Source of the DNA: an uncultured Verrucomicrobiales bacterium
GTDB taxonomy: Bacteria; Verrucomicrobiota; Verrucomicrobiia; Verrucomicrobiales; Akkermansiaceae
Direction: 5' to 3'
NCBI GenBank assembly: GCA_937928425.1
Contig: CALFVL010000052.1
Span: 1 to 64,000, forward strand
DNA: 64,000 nucleotides
Under the pieces are notes generated by a model. The model made no database searches and was not told the origin of the DNA. It worked only from the letters and a program-made list of their open reading frames with translations. Made by a program: the position numbers and the translations under genes. This document shows, one piece after another, positions 57,024-64,000 of this stretch (its first letter is position 1; the number at the start of each line of letters is the position of its first letter).

Positions 57024-57932
57024 CTAAAAGAGATCCCCCAGATCACTTAAATCTGACTCACTAAGAAGACAGTAAGTGTGCTCTAAATCCGCCCACTGAG
57101 TAAAACTCCATTTGCGGCTCACATCACTCACCTGACCAGCTGCGGCCGCCTCATCGATCGAACAGAACTTCTCAGGAAGGAAGAGATCGCGCTTCATCAT
57201 CACAAGATGGACCACCCTATCCTCTAAACGGTAACATATTAGAGAACCCTTACTTTCTTGATCCCCGATTTTAAGAAGCTTACAGCCGATCCCCTTAACA
57301 CCTTTTAAACCAGCAGGCAACTGCTCGGGAGTTGGGAGATCCTTCCCTTCCAGCCACTCATAGAGAGCAGCCTGTCGGTCATTACGAAGATCGAGAGAAA
57401 AGAAAGGAGAATCTAGCATATCCACAGCAGAATCCACCACCTCACCAGAAGTCGTCCCAGCTAGTGTATTTCCGCCAGCTCCTGCAAAAAACACCGTAAC
57501 TACGACCATAACCGCTAACACAGCCGCCACTGAAGTGGCCCGTATAAAGGTTCTTAATAGACTCTTCTTAGGTTTCACAGGCATTTCACTCACCTTCTGT
57601 TCTACCTCCATTGCTCCTAAAATCTCAGCACGTAAGCCCTCGGGAGGACGGAGAGCGAAAAGTGCACCCACAAACTCCGCGTCAAACTCAGCTGGATCCC
57701 CGCTCGAACCCTCAAGCGCCAAAAGGATCGCCTCCCGAAGATCAGCTGGAATCTCTACACGAGAGAGCATCTCGGCAAAGGCGGCATCCTGAGCTCGCTC
57801 AGCGACTAACCACTCACCCAGTTCGCGATCTTCCGCCGCGAGACTCAGGGCCTCGGCAAAAGCAGGTTCATTTGCATCCTCGCCATCTGGGCGAAAGCCT
57901 TGAAGAATAAACTTTGCACGTTCCTTATCCAT
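57024..57932 (-). CDS. Putative anti-sigma factor / single-TM regulatory protein
   Basis: Overlaps the ECF sigma gene; one TM (ATSVAAVLAVMVVVTVFFAG); ATG 57932 likely. Confidence 0.65.
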   Translation of the reverse strand: MDKERAKFILQGFRPDGEDANEPAFAEALSLAAEDRELGEWLVAERAQDAAFAEMLSRVEIPADLREAILLALEGSSGDPAEFDAEFVGALFALRPPEGLRAEILGAMEVEQKVSEMPVKPKKSLLRTFIRATSVAAVLAVMVVVTVFFAGAGGNTLAGTTSGEVVDSAVDMLDSPFFSLDLRNDRQAALYEWLEGKDLPTPEQLPAGLKGVKGIGCKLLKIGDQESKGSLICYRLEDRVVHLVMMKRDLFLPEKFCSIDEAAAAGQVSDVSRKWSFTQWADLEHTYCLLSESDLSDLGDLF

Positions 57933-58470
57933 TAGTCCTTTGAATGTTAGTCGTTTGAAAATCCACGATTCTTGTGGGGGCACTTGCCGGCTCAGTATTC
58001 ATCTTTTTGCGTAACTGCTCTTTACCTCGGGAGATACGCGACATGACCGTCCCCATCGGGACATCTAGAACTTCCGCAATCTCCTTATAAGAATGCTGTT
58101 GAAGGTAAAAAAGTGTTAACGGTGCCCTAAAAGTCTCATCCAGCTCACCCAGTAAATTCACCGCGCGCTGTGCATCTAACTGACGGCCTGATTCGTCCTC
58201 ATTGGTCGGTAACTCATGTTCTACCTCACTAATTTCCGTCTCCGGATGCCTCTGCGACTTCCGCGCATTCCCCAAGTGCTCTCGGTAAAGAGTCGTGAAG
58301 AGCCATGTCTTAGCCTTCGACCGATCTTTCAATTGATGCCCTTTCTGAGCCCAGATCACAAAGGTCTGCTGTACCAGATCAGCCGCTCGGTCTGGATTCT
58401 TCGCAAGCGAGAACCCAAAGCGATAAAGCGCTTGGTAAAACTGATCCACGAGCTGTTCGAATTCTTCCAT
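57925..58470 (-). CDS. ECF-type RNA polymerase sigma factor
   Basis: LYRFGFSLAKNPDRAADLVQQTFVIWAQ (region 2), YLQQHSYKEIAEVLDVPMGTVMSRISRGKEQLRK (region 4). Confidence 0.93.
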   Translation of the reverse strand: MEEFEQLVDQFYQALYRFGFSLAKNPDRAADLVQQTFVIWAQKGHQLKDRSKAKTWLFTTLYREHLGNARKSQRHPETEISEVEHELPTNEDESGRQLDAQRAVNLLGELDETFRAPLTLFYLQQHSYKEIAEVLDVPMGTVMSRISRGKEQLRKKMNTEPASAPTRIVDFQTTNIQRTNG

Positions 58471-58700
58471 CTTTCTGAGATTCTCACAATGAGAGGGCCT
58501 CGGCACCTTCTTATTCCTTCAATTTAACTTCTTTCTTTCAAAAACAAGCCCAAGAAACCCCTCATCCACAAAAAAAGCATCTTTCCCTCCTCCTTTTCTC
58601 TCCACAAAAAACAACACACCTCCTATTTATTTCAAATCATTAAATACAAATCACAATGAAAGTTGCAGTCTCTCCGTCTTAAAAGGACAATTTCCCCACA

Positions 58701-61700
58701 ATGTCAGCGCAAGAAGACTCCCCACCTCCCAAGTCCCGGACTCGTCGCCGATGGAAACGTTGGGTCTTCCCCCCTCTCATTCTTTTCACTGCCCTTCTTA
58801 TCTGGTTCAACGGACCAGGCATCCGCTGGACCCTCCAAAAAATCATCCTTAAACAGCTCGAAAATCATAAGCTCAAGGGCAGCTTCGAAATTACCGGCAC
58901 TGCCTTAAACGGACTCGCTCTCCACAAACTCTCCCTCCACGGAGAAACTCGTATCAAATCCATCCACGCTGACCTCCTAAAACTCACTTGGACTCCATCC
59001 TCCCTCTTCCATAAACGCATCGACACCATTTCCTTAGAAAAACTCCACCTCTCCATCGACCCTTCCTACACCCCACCTCCCGCGCCTGAAGAGCCCCCTC
59101 CCTCACCTCATGATACCTCCCCCGCTCCGAAACTTTCAGAAACCCTCCAGCTCATCCGCCAACTCCTCCGCCCCACAGAACTCTCTCTTCATGATCTACG
59201 GCTGGACATCATCACCGCAGACACCCTTAGCCTAGGCTCCCTCACCCACCTCCCTGACAGCGACCACTACACCTTCACCCATCTTCGTGGGAAAGACCAC
59301 CTCGGGCGTAACATACATAACCCATCCACCACTCTCACATGGACCGAACTCGGTCTTCATCTCGACCAAATCACCCTCCTCCCAAAACTCAGCCTCCAAA
59401 ACATCACCTTCCATCCTGAGAAAAAAACCTCAGGAGAAATTCTCATTGATGGAAAAAAAATCTCCCTCAGCTCCGACCTCCAATCCAGCCACCTCGTCAC
59501 CCTAAATTCTCCCCCCCTCCACATCCCCACCATCCTCGAAATCATCCAACCAGACCTTCTAGAAAAAAAACAAATCAACGGCCTAATCACCGCCCTAGAA
59601 ATCGATACCTCCACCGGCCACGTCGATATCCGAGCAAGTGACCTCCGCTGGGATAAACACCATATCCCCCACGCCACCGTCCAAGCTAGCAGCCCCCACC
59701 TCCTTTCCCCCTTTGGCCAAGACATCAAAATTGAAGCAGAGCTCGAAGACCGTCTTACCCTAGCCGGTACCATCACCCCCTCCCCGAAATTCCTAGACTC
59801 CTCCGCCCAACTCACCTTCACCTTAAACGACCCCGCCATTCCAAGCATCAACGGAGAACTTCACTACCACTCCCGCCAAGCTCAGCTCAGCGCCACCGCC
59901 CTAGATACCCTCCTTCTCGATGCCACCTACTTCCTCGACTCCTCCACCTACCAACTCCAACTCCACTCCACCCTCCCAGACGCTCATCAGCTCCACCCCA
60001 AGCTCTCCGGCCCGCTCACCTTCATCCTCCAAGGAAACGGCAGCCTAAAAGACCAGCAACACCACGGTTCCCTAGACCTAAAAGCTCTCCAACTCCAGCA
60101 TCCCACCTTTCCGGAGACCACCACCGCAGGAATCATCCACTACCACTGGCCAGAGAAAATCACCGTCGAAAACCTCACCACCACCTCTCCTCAAGGCCAA
60201 CTCCAAGCTCAACTCGACTGGCAAGACGATACCCTTAACATCTCCCAACTCAGCCTCATCGAGAGCGGGCAAGCCCTCCTCCACGCCACCGCACAACTTC
60301 CTGCCCCCTTCCCCATCCCCTCACTCCAAGAACTCAGCAACTCCACCAAGCCCATTTCCTTAAACTTAAAAAGCGAACCACTCTCGCTCAAAAAACTCGC
60401 CACCTATCTCCCCCTTCCCCCTCACCTCTCTGGCATCCTCCTCGCAGACCTCAAGCTCAGCGGAACCATCGCCCAACCCACCCTAAACGGCTTCGCTAAT
60501 CTCGATCGCTTTCACACCACCACCCAGCCTCAACTCCCACCCCTCGACCTACAACTCCAGCTAAAAACCAAAGAGCAAAAACTCTTATTCACCTCCACAA
60601 GCAGCCAAGCCAGCGGACCCCTTCTCCACCTTGACGGGACCCTCCCCTTCCTCCCCCGACTCTGGATCGAGACTAAGACTAAACCCGACCAAAACACCCC
60701 CATCCAGCTCCACCTCCACACCCCTAAAATCCAGCTTCAAACTCTCCAACAGAACCACAACACCCCCCAGACACTTCGCGGCACCCTAGAAACAGACCTC
60801 ACCCTCACTGGCACCCTCGCTCAACCCACCTTAAATGGCTTCCTCACCCTCGATCGCCTCCTCTTTCCAAACCAACCCCATCTTCCGCCCCTCGATCTTA
60901 ACCTTAAGCTCAAGACCCAACAGCAACGCCTCCTCCTCAGCGCCCAGGCAAATGAACCCACCGACCCCCTACTCCAGCTGGACGCCGACCTCCCCTTCCT
61001 CCCTCAGCTCTGGACCACAGCCACCCCCATCCACTTCGATGCACCCATCAGCCTGAATCTCACCACCCCCACCCTAAACCTTAAAAAACTCAAAAAACTT
61101 CTAGGACTTCCCGAACAGACCCAAGGACAGCTCGAAAGCGTACTCTCCCTCTCAGGCACCATTTCTAAACCCAAGCTCCAAGGCTCCATAAACCTCTCCT
61201 CCTTCCGCCTCCAAAACCAACCCGACCTCTCCCCCGTAGATCTCGACCTAAACATAGACACCCTAGACCAAAAACTCTTTCTTAGCGCAACCACCTCCGA
61301 CCGCAACGGCCCCCTCTTTAATGTCAAAGCCAACCTCCCCCTCCTCACCGAGGCATGGATTGAAAAACAAGCATCCCCCCTTCACACCCCCATCCAACTT
61401 CACGCCACCTCCCCTAAATTAAACCTCCGTCGTATCCTCCCCTTCGTTCCCATCATCACTCACATTGACGGCTCCGCCCAGCTCGATCTCCTCCTAGATG
61501 GCTCCTTCTCCGCACCCAGTCTAAACGGCTCCGCCAACGCCCGCATTAAGAACATGCGCCTCGCCAAATCCCCCATCTCCACCTTCCGCGACAGTCAGCT
61601 CAATGCCACCTTCCGTGACCAAACCATCACCATCCAGCCCTCTACCATTAATGCCTCAGGCGGTAAAGCCACCCTCTCAGGCACCGTAGCCCTCATCTCA

Positions 61701-62639
61701 GCACAACCCTCCTTTGACCTCACCCTCACCGGAAAACACATCCTCCTTCAGCGCACCCCAGACTACACCTTCCGTGGCCACCCCCAGCTCAAACTCACCG
61801 GCCCCTACTCAAACGCCAAAATCTCTGGCACCCTCCAAGTCACCGAGAGCCTCTTCTACAAAGACCTTGAAATTCTCCCCTTCGGCATCCCCCGCACGAC
61901 CGAAATTCCCCAGCCCAACCTCCCCAATTTTTCCCAAAAGATCACAAAAACTAAAAACAGCACGCCCCCCAGCGGCCCCCTCACCTGGGGCCTCGACATA
62001 GACGTCACCACTGCTGACCCTATCCTCATTCGTGGAAACCTCGCGCGCGGAGAAATCACCGGAAACGTCAAAGTCACCGGCACCATCGACCAGCCTAAAA
62101 CCTCCGGCACCCTCACCTCGAAAGAACTCGTCGCAGACCTCCCCTTCAGCGACCTTGAGGTCCGCTCCAGCCTCGTCACCCTCCGGCCAGAATCTCTCAC
62201 TAATCCACTCATTGACCTCCGAGGCAGCTCCTCCATCGGTCAATACACCGTAGAAGTCTTTCTCACTGGACCCGTCCAAGACCCCACCCTCATCCTCACC
62301 TCAGACCCTCCCCTACCCGAGTCAGAAATCATGCTGCTCCTCGCCACCGGGTCCGCCTCCGAAGAACTCGAAAATCAGCAAGTCGCCTCACAAAAAGCAC
62401 TTCAATACCTGCTCGAAGGCCTCCGCCGCCGTAACCGAGGAAAAGACAAATCCGTCGCCCAGCGACTTCTTAAAAACTCAGACCAGATCCAGCTCTCACT
62501 CGGAGACACCAACCAATTTTCAGGCCGGAGATTCTCCTCCGCCACCCTTGAAATTAGTGACCAGTGGGACTTCACCACCCAAATCGACGAATTCGGCCAA
62601 ACTCGTGCCCTCGTCGTCTTCTCCGTTCGCCTTAAGTAA
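58701..62639 (+). CDS. tamB: TamB-like translocation/assembly module protein (DUF490)
   Basis: N-terminal TM; AsmA/TamB beta-repeats; C-terminus GSSSIGQYTVEVFLTGPVQDPTLILTSDPPLPESEIMLLLATG is the TamB signature. Confidence 0.9.
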   Translation: MSAQEDSPPPKSRTRRRWKRWVFPPLILFTALLIWFNGPGIRWTLQKIILKQLENHKLKGSFEITGTALNGLALHKLSLHGETRIKSIHADLLKLTWTPSSLFHKRIDTISLEKLHLSIDPSYTPPPAPEEPPPSPHDTSPAPKLSETLQLIRQLLRPTELSLHDLRLDIITADTLSLGSLTHLPDSDHYTFTHLRGKDHLGRNIHNPSTTLTWTELGLHLDQITLLPKLSLQNITFHPEKKTSGEILIDGKKISLSSDLQSSHLVTLNSPPLHIPTILEIIQPDLLEKKQINGLITALEIDTSTGHVDIRASDLRWDKHHIPHATVQASSPHLLSPFGQDIKIEAELEDRLTLAGTITPSPKFLDSSAQLTFTLNDPAIPSINGELHYHSRQAQLSATALDTLLLDATYFLDSSTYQLQLHSTLPDAHQLHPKLSGPLTFILQGNGSLKDQQHHGSLDLKALQLQHPTFPETTTAGIIHYHWPEKITVENLTTTSPQGQLQAQLDWQDDTLNISQLSLIESGQALLHATAQLPAPFPIPSLQELSNSTKPISLNLKSEPLSLKKLATYLPLPPHLSGILLADLKLSGTIAQPTLNGFANLDRFHTTTQPQLPPLDLQLQLKTKEQKLLFTSTSSQASGPLLHLDGTLPFLPRLWIETKTKPDQNTPIQLHLHTPKIQLQTLQQNHNTPQTLRGTLETDLTLTGTLAQPTLNGFLTLDRLLFPNQPHLPPLDLNLKLKTQQQRLLLSAQANEPTDPLLQLDADLPFLPQLWTTATPIHFDAPISLNLTTPTLNLKKLKKLLGLPEQTQGQLESVLSLSGTISKPKLQGSINLSSFRLQNQPDLSPVDLDLNIDTLDQKLFLSATTSDRNGPLFNVKANLPLLTEAWIEKQASPLHTPIQLHATSPKLNLRRILPFVPIITHIDGSAQLDLLLDGSFSAPSLNGSANARIKNMRLAKSPISTFRDSQLNATFRDQTITIQPSTINASGGKATLSGTVALISAQPSFDLTLTGKHILLQRTPDYTFRGHPQLKLTGPYSNAKISGTLQVTESLFYKDLEILPFGIPRTTEIPQPNLPNFSQKITKTKNSTPPSGPLTWGLDIDVTTADPILIRGNLARGEITGNVKVTGTIDQPKTSGTLTSKELVADLPFSDLEVRSSLVTLRPESLTNPLIDLRGSSSIGQYTVEVFLTGPVQDPTLILTSDPPLPESEIMLLLATGSASEELENQQVASQKALQYLLEGLRRRNRGKDKSVAQRLLKNSDQIQLSLGDTNQFSGRRFSSATLEISDQWDFTTQIDEFGQTRALVVFSVRLK
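60462..61500 (+). repeat. About 345-348-bp (115-116-aa) tandem repeats inside tamB
   Basis: GTIAQPTLNGFANLDRF / GTLAQPTLNGFLTLDRL / GTISKPKLQGSINLSSF / GSFSAPSLNGSANARI at 60462, 60810, 61155 and 61500. Confidence 0.85.
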
Positions 62640-62640
62640 A

Positions 62641-64000
62641 ATGCGCACCCTCCTCCTATTTCTGATTCTCCTAGCCGCCCCTCTTCAGGCTGCCAAGATC
62701 AGATACATAGACCTCCACTCCTACACTAAAAAAGAGCTCAGAGAAGCCATCGCCGGCCGCCTTGACTACATTCGTAAACGCTCAGCCTCCCCATCCCGTG
62801 CAGATGACGCTGCCTTCCTTGTCGAAACATACCTCCGTAATCACGGCCTCCCAGACGCCACCGTCTCCTGGAATCTAGGACCAGAAAAAGACATCATCCT
62901 AACCATCAACGAAGGAATCGCTAAATTCCTAGGCCCCATCACCGTGCAAGGTTACAGCTCTGCTCAGGAGAACCAGGAGGACATCATCGCCATCCAAAAC
63001 CAGTTTAAAGCACCCTTCCCCGAATCTGGAGACAAACGCGCCTTTAGCGCCGAAGCCATCGCCACTGCCAACTCACGCGTCACGGCCCTCCTCCATTCCT
63101 ACGGATACTGGAATGCCACCCTCACCTCCCAAAAAGGAACCCGTGATCCACAAGGTCACATTCCCTTCACCCTCCAGATCGATAAAGGCCCCCTCTTCAC
63201 CCTCCTCACCCCAGAACTAAAAAGCCCCGTCCCCCCCACCACCTCCCTTCGACAAAAACTCCAAAACACCCTTAACCAGAGAGCCACCTCCAAAACCATC
63301 ATCGGTATCCGCAATAGCATCTCAGAAAGCTACCGACGCCTTGGCTATAACGACATCCGCCTAGAAATAGAAAAAGAGGCCAAGGGCTCTCAACTTCTCC
63401 TCACCTTCACCCTCACCCCCGGTGAAAAATACACCATTCACTCCTTCGCCACCTCCGGCCTCAAGCGAGACATCCCACCACGAGTTCTCAGCCGCTTCAC
63501 CAAAAAAATCGGAGAAAGCTACGACTTAAAAATTCTTAACCAAGAGATTAAAAAACTCCTCTCCACCGGAGCCTTCAACAGCGTCCGCCTCGAAAATAAA
63601 GAACACAGCCCCACCGAGCTCGATCTCACCCTTCACCTCAGCGAGGCCAAAGCCCGTGGCTACTCCCTCGCCCTCGGCTTCGGCTCCATAGAAGGCTACA
63701 TCCTTGGCACCCGCTACCACGACCGCAACTTCATGGGACACCTTTGGAACCTCACCGCTGGAATTGAAGCCACCTCCCTCGGCGTCCTCGGAGAAATTGC
63801 CCTCACCGACCCCTTCTTCCTAGGAAAAGACCTCAGTCTAAACAATCGTGGCTTTCTCATCACTCGCGACTTCGACAGCCACCGGAAACTTGAAGGAGGA
63901 ATCACAAATGAACTCTCATGGAAAATCGGACCACACTACTCCGCCACCCTCGGACTAGAAAACTCCCTGAGCGACATCTCCAGCGACCTTCCAGATGAAC
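62641..64000 (+). CDS. Omp85/TamA (BamA-family) outer-membrane protein, runs off the right edge
   Basis: MRTLLLFLILLAAPLQAAKIRYIDLHSYTKKELREAIAGRLDYI..., POTRA-like segments, then FNSVRLENKE..ELDLTLHLSEAKARGYSLALGFGSIEG; 2 nt after the tamB stop. Confidence 0.85.
   Translation, partial: MRTLLLFLILLAAPLQAAKIRYIDLHSYTKKELREAIAGRLDYIRKRSASPSRADDAAFLVETYLRNHGLPDATVSWNLGPEKDIILTINEGIAKFLGPITVQGYSSAQENQEDIIAIQNQFKAPFPESGDKRAFSAEAIATANSRVTALLHSYGYWNATLTSQKGTRDPQGHIPFTLQIDKGPLFTLLTPELKSPVPPTTSLRQKLQNTLNQRATSKTIIGIRNSISESYRRLGYNDIRLEIEKEAKGSQLLLTFTLTPGEKYTIHSFATSGLKRDIPPRVLSRFTKKIGESYDLKILNQEIKKLLSTGAFNSVRLENKEHSPTELDLTLHLSEAKARGYSLALGFGSIEGYILGTRYHDRNFMGHLWNLTAGIEATSLGVLGEIALTDPFFLGKDLSLNNRGFLITRDFDSHRKLEGGITNELSWKIGPHYSATLGLENSLSDISSDLPDE

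Noticed and set aside
1-64000. CRISPR arrays, IS elements, prophage, tRNA or rRNA genes, defence islands
   Set aside because: No regular repeat-spacer pattern, transposase, integrase, phage structural ORF or recognisable tRNA/rRNA sequence seen; gene content is core chromosomal.

Overview
The window is a chromosomal segment of a Verrucomicrobia-like bacterium. That placement is inferred from a PEP-CTERM protein, lamin-tail and DUF1549/PSD1 proteins, gene order and codon usage. Most genes are housekeeping: a dcw cluster (mraZ-rsmH-ftsL-ftsI-murE-murF-mraY-murD-LysM-ftsW, minus strand), a pst operon (pstS-pstC-pstA-pstB-phoU, minus strand), pdhA-pdhB, rsgA, a rhomboid, mazG, a tail-specific protease, rpsU, an SSS symporter, pheT, clpS, ispG, an ECF sigma/anti-sigma pair and tamB-tamA. 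The most interesting content is two genes that ORF callers break up but that read as selenoproteins. (1) 45114..45677 (+) is a secreted tandem HMA-like (MerP/CopZ-fold-like) protein with two in-frame UGA codons, each at the position of the first Cys of the metal-binding CxxC motif. (2) 34182..32998 (-) is an FG-GAP/VCBS beta-propeller-like protein with one in-frame UGA in a Trp-Sec-Cys motif. All three UGAs are followed 18, 21 and 19 nt later by a 5-nt apical loop with G at position 2 and C at position 5 (AGUUC, CGUGC, AGGUC), closed by a 7-bp stem. This is the geometry of a bacterial SECIS element. Other observations: a sanA-like gene with an apparent -1 frameshift, paired Pho-box-like palindromes in pst, a terminator hairpin over the annotated pstC start, two unexplained structured RNA candidates (before pheT and before the PEP-CTERM gene), and 116-aa tandem repeats in TamB. 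I found no rRNA, tRNA, CRISPR, IS element or prophage.
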